This document shows, piece by piece, positions 42,642 through 51,581 of a stretch of DNA of 64,000 nt. A model generated the notes under the pieces. That model did no database searches and was not told where the DNA came from. It was given only the letters and a program-made list of their open reading frames with translations. How positions within the stretch are numbered: position 1 is the stretch's first letter; each line of letters opens with the position of its first letter. Source of the stretch: Aquimarina sp. AU58. Lineage in GTDB: Bacteria; Bacteroidota; Bacteroidia; Flavobacteriales; Flavobacteriaceae. The stretch lies in contig NZ_OMPD01000014.1 of NCBI RefSeq assembly GCF_900312745.1, positions 1,488,001 through 1,552,000 of the forward strand, written 5' to 3'. The translations under genes were made by a program, and so were the position numbers.

Positions 42642-42806
42642 TTACTCTTGATCTACTTCAGCATCCATTCTTTGAGACCCATCAGTGTACTCAGTGTCAC
42701 GGATATCGCAAAGTGTAATTGCTAGTCTTCCACCAGTAATACTAGATAATTGATCTTCAGGAATTTGATTGAATTTTGTTTCCGAAATTTTTTGAAACTT
42801 TTTCAT
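42642..42806 (-). CDS. Grasp-with-spasm modified peptide precursor
   Basis: A 54-residue precursor. The leader MKKFQKISETKFNQIPEDQL continues SSITGG (GG at 25-26), the C39 cleavage site. The 28-residue core carries Thr31, Thr38, Thr41 and Ser44 as possible ring donors and acids at 34, 37, 39, 42, 48, 50, 52 and 54; the last four alternate with other residues (DAEVDQE). One cysteine (33) is present. It is the first gene of the minus-strand operon leading to gwsG. The start at 42806 fits the family-typical N-terminus. Confidence 0.8.
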   Translation of the reverse strand: MKKFQKISETKFNQIPEDQLSSITGGRLAITLCDIRDTEYTDGSQRMDAEVDQE

Positions 42807-42979
42807 TGTGTAAATATTTAAATTGATGTACCTACTCTATTAAGGCTTTTCGGATTCCGCCTATCTGTTGCGCGACAAATATTTTCTATATTTTTGTTTT
42901 TAAGCAAAAGAGGGTAGTGTTTCCTGTTTTTGACAAGAAATAAATGATAATATTACTGTTATGAATTTGAAACTTCTTT

Positions 42980-43882
42980 CTAGTACTGAGTACCAGGATT
43001 TTGATACTTTTTTATGATTTTTTCTGCATTTTTATTATCAGGATTTAATGCTAACGATTTCCTGTATGCCGATAATCCTTCTTCTGTCTCATCAAGTTTT
43101 AATAAACATTCTCCTAAACTATCATATGTGTTAAATGCATTAGGATATAACTCTACATTTAGTTTGAATAAAGCAAGAGCTTCTTTGTTTTTATCCTTTT
43201 TCATAAGCTCGTACCCGTAATTATTTATTGCTATTTCGGTAAGATTATATTTTGATTCTTCCTTTTGTGTTTTTTCTCTTCTACAGAATGATATGAATTC
43301 TTCAATAGATATTCCTGTTTCTAATACTTCAGAGATTGGTTTTTTGTTTAATAGTTTTACTCGTTCCTTAAGTCGAGCAAGAGTTTCTACTTTATGAGCA
43401 ATTCTTTCTTCATCAGATATTTTTGTAGTATCTATGGTATACAATTCCCAAGGGTCTTCTTTTCCTTTTCTAACAAATTGAGTTCCATAGATCTGTGGTT
43501 GATCACGACTCATAAGTTCACGATCAATAGCAGCAGCAAGTAACCATTTGCTTATGGTAGCATCTAGTGACACCGCTTTTTTCATTAGTTTCACTGCCAT
43601 TCCAAAAGCAATAGAATCTTTACCATGCTGAAAAATCATGGCAGCATTAGAATAATCATTTGCAGTTTTTACTTTATCACTTTTAAGCAGTTCATATACT
43701 CGTTTTCTACGTAGACTATCTCTTTCTGAAATTAGTTTCCAATCTACTTTTTCTGTCTTTCTATCTGCTTGATCCTCTTTGTAAAGCTTTTTTAGTTCTG
43801 GATTATCCATATTATTCTGACTTAAACTAATCGAAACACATAGTATAGTAAGACAAAGTGTTGTATTAAGTTTTAATTTCAT
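42980..43882 (-). CDS. Exported TPR protein with a DUF6624-like region
   Basis: A 300-residue exported protein (signal peptide 1-21, ending SLSQ). Residues about 60-165 include the 'QPQIYGTQFV' phrase of DUF6624-like proteins; the C-terminal 90 residues hold two to three TPR motifs (NNYGYELMKKDKNKEALALFKLN, LGECLLKLDETEEGLSAYRKSL). TPRs suggest protein binding in the periplasm. It lies 174 bp upstream of the grasp-with-spasm precursor on the same strand, but a function in that system is not evident; its promoter should be in the divergent 412-bp spacer. Confidence 0.65.
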   Translation of the reverse strand: MKLKLNTTLCLTILCVSISLSQNNMDNPELKKLYKEDQADRKTEKVDWKLISERDSLRRKRVYELLKSDKVKTANDYSNAAMIFQHGKDSIAFGMAVKLMKKAVSLDATISKWLLAAAIDRELMSRDQPQIYGTQFVRKGKEDPWELYTIDTTKISDEERIAHKVETLARLKERVKLLNKKPISEVLETGISIEEFISFCRREKTQKEESKYNLTEIAINNYGYELMKKDKNKEALALFKLNVELYPNAFNTYDSLGECLLKLDETEEGLSAYRKSLALNPDNKNAEKIIKKYQNPGTQY

Positions 43883-44294
43883 AATGCCCAGTTTTTACTA
43901 TAGATTAATTGTGAGTAAATTTCTTGAATCAAAGATAATAGGCTAATACTCTTAAAAACAAGAAACTAAACTCTGTATTCGGGAATGGCGAGTAGTGATT
44001 CGGGAAATCAGACTTTGTGTTATTGATTGTAAGTATTTGTATTTCAATTTTTTAAATAGGAAGTATGGTAAAACAACAAAGAAATAGGAACTAAACAAGA
44101 AAATAGTATATTTACTATGTATTAACCAACAAAATAGTGATTGTGTATCCTATAGAATATTAAAAAATGAACTTTTTTTTGAATTAAAAATATTCATTTT
44201 TGTTCTATACACTTCTGATTGATTTATCTGTTTTTAAAATCAATCTGTTTTATAGAAATACATAAGAACGATATATTACACGACATAGAATAAC
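43883..44294. other. Divergent spacer ahead of the TPR/AraC regulator
   Basis: A 412-bp AT-rich spacer between the minus-strand TPR gene and the plus-strand regulator. I find no frame, repeat or clear TAnnTTTG element that I can support; both promoters should lie here. Confidence 0.3.
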
Positions 44295-46004
44295 ATGAAT
44301 AAAATAGTACAAATAATACGGCTAGTATTTGTTTTATTTAGTACCTACTCTTCATTTTCACAACAAATAGAAGAACGTTTTGAAATTCCGGATTCTTTAA
44401 AACATAGATCTTATGATGAAATCTATAAGAAGTATAGAGATTATAGTAGAGATACAATAAAATCCCAGGTTTACTTAAAAACATACCTTGAAAAAGCAAG
44501 AGAGGATGGGGATAGTATTAAAATGGCAAGAGCTTATGGTCTATTGTATTATTTTGTTGAGGATGATGTGATTAAAATACAATATTTAGATGAATCGATC
44601 AAACTAAGCGAAAATAAGAATCATCTTTTTTATCCTGCTTTTCCGTATTCTAGTAAAGGAGGTTTTTACTTAAATAAGTGGGATTATGAACGAGCATTAG
44701 ATAATTATCTGATGGCTTTAAAATTCACAAAAATAAATAAGAATACAGATTTTCAATATTTGACTCAGCATAATATTGCTATTATAAAAAGTAAATTAGG
44801 TAAGCATCAAGAGGCCTTAGATATTTTTAAAGAATGTCTTGATTATGAAGAAAAAATGAAGGTTAGGGATACTCTTGATTATATGGAAATCATTGTAGAT
44901 TTAGCAGAAACATATACTAAAAATAGTATGATAGATTCTTCAGACTACTATTTGAAAAGAGGCTTTTCTCTGTCAAAACAGTACAATAATGATTTTTACT
45001 ATCGATTTCTTTTTAATCAAGGGGTTAATTTTTATTATAAAAAAGAATACGCCAAAGCTGAGTTAAATATAAAGGAATCGTTACCATATTTATCTAAGTT
45101 AGAAGATAAGAGGCATACTGTAAATGCATATTTCTATTTGGGAAGAATAAATGAGTCTATAATGAATAAAAATGAGGCAAATTATTTCTATAAAAAAATT
45201 GATTCTATATTTCAAAATACAAGATATATAACTCCAGAAGTAAGAGACAGTTATTCATTTCTTATTAACTATTATAAGACAAATGAGGATTATAAAAATC
45301 AATTGCTGTACGTAGAAAGATTACTCAAATTTGATAGTATTTTACACCAAAATAATATACTGATAAATGAAAAACTGATAAAAAAATATGATACTGCAGA
45401 ACTTTTAGCAGAGCAGGAAAAGTTAATAGCATCTATACATGGTGAAAACTCATACTTCAAAAAATATATCAGGTTTTTAATTGTTACCGTTATCGTTATA
45501 AGTACTCTTTTTTATTATCAATATCAGAGAAGAAAACGATATTCAAAACGATTTAAAGCGTTAATAGAAGAAAAAGGTGATAGTACAAAAAAGAACAATG
45601 GTATTATTTCTATAAAACCTGAAAAAAGAACCCTTAAAATATCAGATGATATTAAAGAAGATATTTTGAGTAAAATTCAAAAATTTGAAGAGAATTTGGA
45701 GTTTCTTGAACCTAATATTACTACAACAAGCTTGGCAATACAATTTAAAACGAATAGTAAATATATTTCAAGAATAATTAATACGTATAAAGAAAAGAAC
45801 TTCACTAATTATATTAATGATTTAAGATTAGAATATATAATAGAGGAGCTTAAAACAAATAAAAAATTTAGAAATTACACAATTAAAGCTATCGCCAATG
45901 AAATTGGCTTTAATACAACAGAAGCTTTTTCAAAATATTTTCATAAAAAAACAGGATTATACCCTTCTTATTTTATCAAAAAAATGGAAGAATACGCAAG
46001 CTAA
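44295..46004 (+). CDS. TPR-containing membrane regulator with AraC domain
   Basis: A 569-residue regulator. A signal-anchor region (1-25) is followed by about eight TPR-like helix pairs (about 60-360), one membrane helix (about 391-411, FLIVTVIVISTLFYY) and a cytosolic AraC-type helix-turn-helix (about 470-565: LAIQFKTNSKYISRIINTYK, 'IKAIANEIGFNTTEAFSKYF'). The topology joins a periplasmic peptide- or protein-sensing TPR domain to DNA binding. The next gene (46144) is a double-glycine precursor, so it may respond to or control a secreted peptide. This link is from gene order only. Confidence 0.8.
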   Translation: MNKIVQIIRLVFVLFSTYSSFSQQIEERFEIPDSLKHRSYDEIYKKYRDYSRDTIKSQVYLKTYLEKAREDGDSIKMARAYGLLYYFVEDDVIKIQYLDESIKLSENKNHLFYPAFPYSSKGGFYLNKWDYERALDNYLMALKFTKINKNTDFQYLTQHNIAIIKSKLGKHQEALDIFKECLDYEEKMKVRDTLDYMEIIVDLAETYTKNSMIDSSDYYLKRGFSLSKQYNNDFYYRFLFNQGVNFYYKKEYAKAELNIKESLPYLSKLEDKRHTVNAYFYLGRINESIMNKNEANYFYKKIDSIFQNTRYITPEVRDSYSFLINYYKTNEDYKNQLLYVERLLKFDSILHQNNILINEKLIKKYDTAELLAEQEKLIASIHGENSYFKKYIRFLIVTVIVISTLFYYQYQRRKRYSKRFKALIEEKGDSTKKNNGIISIKPEKRTLKISDDIKEDILSKIQKFEENLEFLEPNITTTSLAIQFKTNSKYISRIINTYKEKNFTNYINDLRLEYIIEELKTNKKFRNYTIKAIANEIGFNTTEAFSKYFHKKTGLYPSYFIKKMEEYAS

Positions 46005-46143
46005 TTTAGCTGTAAGCCTGATTACTTCACTTTTCGTTATTTATTTTGGTCTGGTTTCCGGAAACAAGACTACAACGAGTATAAAATGCTATTAAACAGT
46101 TGATTAAAATTATACTTTTATTCACTCAACTTTTAAAACTAAC

Positions 46144-46329
46144 ATGATGAAAACTAGTAAAAGTAACAGTAAATTGGAAATTAAAAAATTACGGATCACT
46201 AAAATTAAGAACATTTCTTTAATCAGAGGAGGGAAGGATATTATAATCATTGATGACGGCACTGGGGTAAGAAGCCATAGACCCGATTGTCCTACTGAAA
46301 CAAATACTAATACACCATGTAACGCATAA
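46144..46329 (+). CDS. Lanthipeptide-like double-glycine precursor
   Basis: A 61-residue precursor. The leader (residues 1-30) has the KLEIKKLRITKIKNIS motif also seen in Bacteroidota lanthipeptide leaders, and GG at 29-30. The 31-residue core (KDIIIID...) has two Cys (49, 59) and several Thr/Ser, e.g. PDCPTETNTNTPC at its end, so thioether rings are conceivable. No LanB/LanC is adjacent; instead an S9 peptidase follows after 41 bp. Either ATG (46144 or 46147) fits; the choice changes one residue. It lies 139 bp after the AraC regulator. Confidence 0.65.
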   Translation: MMKTSKSNSKLEIKKLRITKIKNISLIRGGKDIIIIDDGTGVRSHRPDCPTETNTNTPCNA

Positions 46330-46370
46330 AAATATAGTGTTACCTATTGTCAACCTTGAGATATAAAGTA

Positions 46371-48554
46371 ATGTATAAAAAAATACTACCCTCGTTAATT
46401 TTTATGATATTGATGTCTTGTCAAAATACGAGTAAGATTCTTAACGGCCCACCAATAACTCCTAAAAAAGAAATAGTTGATGAATATTTTGGAGAGACAA
46501 TAATTGACTCATATCGAAATCTTGAAAATTTAAAAGACTCTACAGTTATCAATTGGTTTCATAAACAACAAGAGTATTCACAAGCTGTATTGAATAGAAT
46601 TTCTAAAAAGTATGATTTAGCACAAAAATTGCAAAAAGCAAGTAGTAGAGGTGATTATAAAGTTAAAAGTTCTAGAATAACATCGGCAGGGGAGTATTTT
46701 TTTTTAAAACAAAATTCAGGGGAGAATGTATTTATGTTATATCATAAAAAATCATTCGATGCTGAAAAAGAAATATTACTCTATGACCCCACAAAATATA
46801 AGTCTGATTTAGGGTATTCATATATTATTAATTATATTAAACCAAGCTGGGATGGAAAAAAGATAGCAATTAGCCTTTCTAAAGAAGGAGAAGAAGTTTC
46901 TGAAGTAATAGTAATGGATGTTGCTACAAAAGTGATTTCTCCTAAAATAATAACAAATTGTGACCCATCAGGATTAAACGGGATACATTGGCTTTATGAT
47001 AACTCTGGGTTTATTTATCAATACTTACCAGTAATAGATATAAATGATAAGAATTTTTATCTTAATACTGTTGCAGCGTATTATGAAATAGGAACAGATC
47101 CAAAGGCGATCACAGAACTATTTTCAAAAACTAATAATCCCGAAATAGATATAAGAAGTGAGGATTTTCCTTATGTTTCAGGACACTCTAACCAAGGAAA
47201 ATATATATTCGCGAGTATTGCCGGTGTAAATGTATATGAAGATACTTTCTATGCTAAAGCTACAGAAATAAAAAAACAAAAATTCATATGGACACCTTTA
47301 TTTAAAAAAACAGATAAGATCAAATTATTTGTTATAGAAAACGATGAGATAATATACTTAACAGCCAAAGGAGCTTCAAATTTTCAGATTTGCAAAACAT
47401 CAATTATAAATCCAGATTTTGAAAACCCAGAAATCCTGGTTAAAGAAAAAGAAGACAGATCGATTTTGGATTTTGAATATAGAAAAGAAGGACTGTTTTT
47501 TACAACATTAAAAAATGGAGTAGAATCAAGATTATTTGTTATTAACGATAGTATTGAAAAAGAAATTACCTTACCTATAGCTTCTGGTAAAAGTTTTGTA
47601 GCTTCATACGGAGAAAATTTTTATGTATCTACACAGGGATGGACCTCTCCGTATAGATTGTATAAGTATGATATAATAGAAGAAACATTTACAAAAGCTA
47701 ATTTATCACCTTCAGTAAATTATGAAGAGTATAGGGATATAGTAGTTAAGGAGCTAGAAGTTTCTTCTTATGACGGGAAAAAGGTTCCATTGTCTATTAT
47801 TTACAAAAAAAGTACATTGCTAAATAGTAAAAACCCTACAATACTATTAGGATACGGTTCATATGGAGCTTCTTATACCCCTTTCTTTTCTACTGCTTTT
47901 TTAACATGGATATCAGAAGGTGGGATACTGGCAGTTACACACGTTCGCGGCGGTGGTGAAAAAGGAGATGCTTGGCATAAAGCCGGATTTAAAACTACTA
48001 AGAAAAATACATGGAAAGATGCAATTGCATGTACAGAGTATATGATAAATGAGAAATACACATCATCTAACCATACCATAATTTATGGAATTAGCGCAGG
48101 TGGTATTATGGTTGGTAGAGCTATAACAGAACGCCCCGACCTATTCAAGGTAGCCATTGGTGTAGTTCCATCGATTAACTTATTGCGATCAGAGTTTCAG
48201 GTTAATGGCCCTAATAATATAAAAGAATTTGGAACAATAAAAGATTCGATAGAGTTTAAAGCACTTCTTGAAATGGATGCATATCAACATATCAAAAAAG
48301 GAGGGAATTATCCTGCAACATTATTTCTTACAGGTATAAAAGATCAACGAGTGGTAGCTTGGGATCCAGGGAAATTTATTGCCAAACTCCAGGAGTTTAA
48401 TGGATCGTCAAAACCGATTCTTTTAAAGGTTGATTTTAACTCGGGACATGGAGTTAATGATTCTGATCAAAAATATAATGAAGAGATGGCAGATATTTTT
48501 TCATTCGCTTTTTGGCAAACAGGTCATCTTGATTATCAATCAACCTCTAAGTAA
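46371..48554 (+). CDS. Prolyl-oligopeptidase (S9) family lipoprotein
   Basis: A 727-residue S9A-type serine peptidase, starting at ATG 46371 because this gives a lipobox (Cys17 in LMSCQN); an upstream in-frame start at 46347 would spoil it. An N-terminal beta-propeller (about 75-430) is followed by an alpha/beta hydrolase domain with the triad Ser575 (GISAGG), Asp658 (KDQRVVAWD) and His693 (SGHG). Anchored in an envelope membrane, it would cut short peptides at prolines. It follows a RiPP-like precursor by 41 bp; in some RiPPs such peptidases remove leaders, but the lipobox places it outside the cytosol, so it may mature or degrade the exported peptide. Confidence 0.88.
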   Translation: MYKKILPSLIFMILMSCQNTSKILNGPPITPKKEIVDEYFGETIIDSYRNLENLKDSTVINWFHKQQEYSQAVLNRISKKYDLAQKLQKASSRGDYKVKSSRITSAGEYFFLKQNSGENVFMLYHKKSFDAEKEILLYDPTKYKSDLGYSYIINYIKPSWDGKKIAISLSKEGEEVSEVIVMDVATKVISPKIITNCDPSGLNGIHWLYDNSGFIYQYLPVIDINDKNFYLNTVAAYYEIGTDPKAITELFSKTNNPEIDIRSEDFPYVSGHSNQGKYIFASIAGVNVYEDTFYAKATEIKKQKFIWTPLFKKTDKIKLFVIENDEIIYLTAKGASNFQICKTSIINPDFENPEILVKEKEDRSILDFEYRKEGLFFTTLKNGVESRLFVINDSIEKEITLPIASGKSFVASYGENFYVSTQGWTSPYRLYKYDIIEETFTKANLSPSVNYEEYRDIVVKELEVSSYDGKKVPLSIIYKKSTLLNSKNPTILLGYGSYGASYTPFFSTAFLTWISEGGILAVTHVRGGGEKGDAWHKAGFKTTKKNTWKDAIACTEYMINEKYTSSNHTIIYGISAGGIMVGRAITERPDLFKVAIGVVPSINLLRSEFQVNGPNNIKEFGTIKDSIEFKALLEMDAYQHIKKGGNYPATLFLTGIKDQRVVAWDPGKFIAKLQEFNGSSKPILLKVDFNSGHGVNDSDQKYNEEMADIFSFAFWQTGHLDYQSTSK

Positions 48555-48684
48555 TTTTCATTCTTTTCTTAAAAATGTGTAAAAGACACTGTTTATTGAT
48601 CAAAAAAACCAAGACATGAGCCTTGATTTTTTATATAGGTAATGGGGTAAGTCATAATACGCTGCTACTTGATAATAGCAGTTC

Positions 48685-49191
48685 TTATTTGCCAAAGTGT
48701 TTCATCACAGCATAGTAATCATTGATATCAACTCCTTCTGCTTTTAATTTGGATAGGATATCATCCTGCTTACCGTTTATGTTTGTTGATGCTATGATTA
48801 CTATCCTTAGTTCTTCAAGTTGCCCGGCAGTAACAGAAAATGTGGTAGTTTCATTTTGTATAAAAAAATTCATAGAGTAGTTTTCCAACGATATAAAGGT
48901 TCTGATATCTATCCCTAATGGGGTTTTAGTAGTTGGTATAGGGTATAAATTAATACTTCCGTTAAATTTTAGATATCCCAAAATCGCATCATTATCAAGT
49001 ACTACCTGTGATAATTCTGGTATAGATTGGTTATGAAATGCTCCCGATACTGTAGAAAGATCATATGTAAAAGATCGAAGTGGACCAACGGGCCCAATCG
49101 CGCCATCTTCTCCATTGCAACAGCAGCTATATGTAAAAAGAATAGTAAACACTAAAAGAATTGACTTTAGTTTTGATTTTTTTGTTTTCAT
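48685..49191 (-). CDS. Lipoprotein with collagen-like GxY stretch
   Basis: A 168-residue lipoprotein (lipobox Cys23 in YSCCC). A short collagen-like triplet run (GEDGAIGPVGP) follows the anchor; many flavobacterial surface lipoproteins carry such a run. Residues 50-168 are an unrecognised beta-rich domain (LSTVSGAFHNQSI, 'VVLDNDAILGYLKF'), ending in a helix ILSKLKAEGVDINDYYAVMKHFGK. It is the last gene of the minus-strand lipoprotein run, 28 bp after its upstream neighbour. Confidence 0.6.
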   Translation of the reverse strand: MKTKKSKLKSILLVFTILFTYSCCCNGEDGAIGPVGPLRSFTYDLSTVSGAFHNQSIPELSQVVLDNDAILGYLKFNGSINLYPIPTTKTPLGIDIRTFISLENYSMNFFIQNETTTFSVTAGQLEELRIVIIASTNINGKQDDILSKLKAEGVDINDYYAVMKHFGK

Positions 49192-49219
49192 GATGTAAAG
49201 TTTTAATGATTTCTATATT

Positions 49220-50266
49220 CTATAAAGTCAAGTCAGATTTTAGCAAATAAAAAGCATTGTCTTCTCCTTGGGTATTGAACCAGAAGTTAGTACCGTCAAA
49301 AGCAACCCCTTTCATAGAATATCCGGGTATTCTATAGGATTTGATTGCTTTAAATTCTGGAACGATTTGGCATTTATATAAATACTGCCCATCGGCTACA
49401 TAAAGATATCCACCCTGAAAATCAAGACCATTAACTGAGTTAAACTTCAAATCAATTTGTTGTATTATCTCCCCGGGACTTAAAGAGCCATTGGATTTAT
49501 AACGATTTATATATTCATCATTATCAGTAGCAACCCAGATATACCCTGATTTTTCTGATGCTAATCCTGTTATAGAACCTCCATTGCTTATAGAGGTATA
49601 GAATGTTTCCCCAGTATTATAAAACGATGCCCGAAAAGTGTTTGATCCAGAACTGGCCTGGAAAAGGAGTGGATTGGTGTTAGATTTTTCAATTTCCACA
49701 CTTTTAGGAGCTAATGTTGTTACTATAACCGATTCAATAGCTAGCGTTTCAGGATTAATTTTTAGAATGCCAGCATCTTCTTCGCTATACCCTAAAATTG
49801 AACTTCCATCAAATGCGATATCAATATCTTTAAAAGGTACTGCAGCATTTTGCAAAATAGTTAACGGCTTCACCCAATTATCTGGATCCAGGTCAGTGTC
49901 TAATCTTTTAAAGGTTGCAGCATTACTACGAAAAGTGATTTTAAGTTCATTTTTTTCTAAAACATATCCAAATTCTGAAATTTCGGTGGTAGCTCCAAAA
50001 TTGATGCTATTTTCATTAATTGTAACATTATACTGTTGGATACCTCTAAAACCTAACTCATTTTCGAATAGCATGATTAATATTCCTTTTTCTTTATCAA
50101 TTGTTATAAATTTTATGGACCCATCCAAAATAATTCCACTGGTATGTTCCCATGATCCATCGATTATTTTTGTTTCTGGCGCTATAGTGTTTGCATTGTC
50201 ATCCTTGTTACATCGTATACACATACTCGCAACAAGGATGATTACAATGAATTGTATTGTTTTCAT
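49220..50266 (-). CDS. Surface lipoprotein with NHL-like repeats
   Basis: A 348-residue putative lipoprotein (Cys19 in IRCNKD). After a DUF-like N-terminal region (about 30-130) the rest (about 130-345) looks like a beta-propeller, with segments such as DIAFDGSSILGYSEEDAGILKI and GLDFQGGYLYVADGQYLYK that resemble the repeats of the neighbouring TIG-NHL proteins. The family is not named. Its ATG overlaps the stop of the TIG-NHL gene before it by 3 bases (ATGA), so translation is coupled. Confidence 0.62.
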   Translation of the reverse strand: MKTIQFIVIILVASMCIRCNKDDNANTIAPETKIIDGSWEHTSGIILDGSIKFITIDKEKGILIMLFENELGFRGIQQYNVTINENSINFGATTEISEFGYVLEKNELKITFRSNAATFKRLDTDLDPDNWVKPLTILQNAAVPFKDIDIAFDGSSILGYSEEDAGILKINPETLAIESVIVTTLAPKSVEIEKSNTNPLLFQASSGSNTFRASFYNTGETFYTSISNGGSITGLASEKSGYIWVATDNDEYINRYKSNGSLSPGEIIQQIDLKFNSVNGLDFQGGYLYVADGQYLYKCQIVPEFKAIKSYRIPGYSMKGVAFDGTNFWFNTQGEDNAFYLLKSDLTL

Positions 50267-51570
50267 TCTTGTGTTATTTTTCGAATTTTATGATTTCTAG
50301 AATCAGAAACATAAAGATGATTATCGGTGTCTATTGTTATAGCAAAGGGAGAATCAAATTGAGCAGATACTGCTGTGCCATCTGCAAAACCAGAGGTACT
50401 TCCTACCAGAGTAGTAACTACTCCTTGCGGTGTGATTTTTCTTATCTTGTCATTCCCATTATCAGCAACATAGATAACTCCAGCTGTATCGACGATAATG
50501 CCTGTAGGGGAGTTAAATTGGGCTGCAGTGCCATTGCCATCTGCAAAACCAGAGGTGTTTCCTGCAAAAGTGCTCACTACTCCTTGAGGTGTGATTTTTC
50601 GTACTTTATCATTGCCCCGTTCTACTATATATAGGGTGTCATTCTTATCTATTGCAATACCTGTAGGGAAATCAAATTGAGCCATACTACCAGTTCCATC
50701 TGCATAACCTGTAGTACTACCTGCTATGGTACTTACTACTCCTTGTGGTGTAATCTTTCTTATTTTCTCGTTCCCAGAATCAGCAACAAATATATTTCCT
50801 AAAGCATCTGTTACAAGCCCATGAGGAAAATTAAACTGAGCCATAGTACCAGTCCCATCTGCAAAACCAGGAGTACTTCCTGCGATAGTGCTTACTACTC
50901 CTTGAGGTGTTATTTTTCTTATTGCGTGATTCCAGGTATCGGCCACATATAGATTGCCTTCTGTATCTATTGCAATATCTGTAGGGAAATTAAATTGAGT
51001 CATAGTACCGGTTCCATCTGTATTGCCTTGTGTACTACCAGCTAGGGTACTTACTACTCCTTGAGTTGTGATCTTTCTAATTTTATGGTTCTGTATGTCT
51101 ACAACATATAGATTGCCATCTGCATCTACTGTAATACCAGTAGGGTTATTAAATTGGGCCACGGTACCTGCTCCATCTGCATAACCTTGAGTACTACCTG
51201 CTATAGTGCTTACATTTACTTCGGTAACAGTATAAGTAAATTCTGGGCCGGTAAGTGTTGTACCATTTACAGATAGGGTTACCAAGCCTGTAAATGCTCT
51301 GGCGGGTACAATTGCCCTAATTTGGTTATTATTTACTGATTGTGTAGTACCTTCTTTTTCATTAAAAAATACGTGTACCTTACTGATATCTTCACCAAAA
51401 TTATTGCCGTTGATAGTTACAATAGTAGTTTTTGGACCACTGATAGGGCTTATACTACTTAGAGTTGCTGCTGGTACTACTACTGGTGGTGTATTGCCAT
51501 TATCATCACTACTACAACTCACTAGCACTAATACTAGCAATAGAACTATACTGTTTTTTATTGTTTTCAT
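50263..51570 (-). CDS. TIG-NHL repeat lipoprotein, paralogue B
   Basis: A 435-residue lipoprotein (lipobox Cys19 in VSCSSDD). A TIG/IPT Ig-like domain (about 35-115; ISPISGPKTTIVTINGNNFG) is followed by about six NHL repeats of roughly 53 residues (each with KIRKITPQGVVST...GxADG...AQFxxPxGIxID), forming a propeller, and a KITQE terminus. NHL propellers bind proteins or glycans at the surface. It is nearly a duplicate of the gene just upstream (51582-52889), 11 bp away, and its stop overlaps the next gene. The family is known; the ligand is not. Confidence 0.85.
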   Translation of the reverse strand: MKTIKNSIVLLLVLVLVSCSSDDNGNTPPVVVPAATLSSISPISGPKTTIVTINGNNFGEDISKVHVFFNEKEGTTQSVNNNQIRAIVPARAFTGLVTLSVNGTTLTGPEFTYTVTEVNVSTIAGSTQGYADGAGTVAQFNNPTGITVDADGNLYVVDIQNHKIRKITTQGVVSTLAGSTQGNTDGTGTMTQFNFPTDIAIDTEGNLYVADTWNHAIRKITPQGVVSTIAGSTPGFADGTGTMAQFNFPHGLVTDALGNIFVADSGNEKIRKITPQGVVSTIAGSTTGYADGTGSMAQFDFPTGIAIDKNDTLYIVERGNDKVRKITPQGVVSTFAGNTSGFADGNGTAAQFNSPTGIIVDTAGVIYVADNGNDKIRKITPQGVVTTLVGSTSGFADGTAVSAQFDSPFAITIDTDNHLYVSDSRNHKIRKITQE

Positions 51571-51581
51571 GTGTTCTTACT

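Noticed and set aside
46347..46370. Upstream start for the S9 peptidase
   Set aside because: It would place eight residues before the lipoprotein signal; the ATG at 46371 gives a proper lipobox.
24411..48530. Recurring decamer TCATCTTGAT at several places
   Set aside because: It occurs near 11164, 24413, 33236 and 48527, but flanking bases do not align and such a 10-mer is expected now and then in DNA of this composition.
49638..50300. 220-codon plus-strand frame opposite the lipoprotein at 49220-50266
   Set aside because: It is antisense to a gene with a lipobox and coupled start; low-complexity hydrophobic translation typical of shadow frames.
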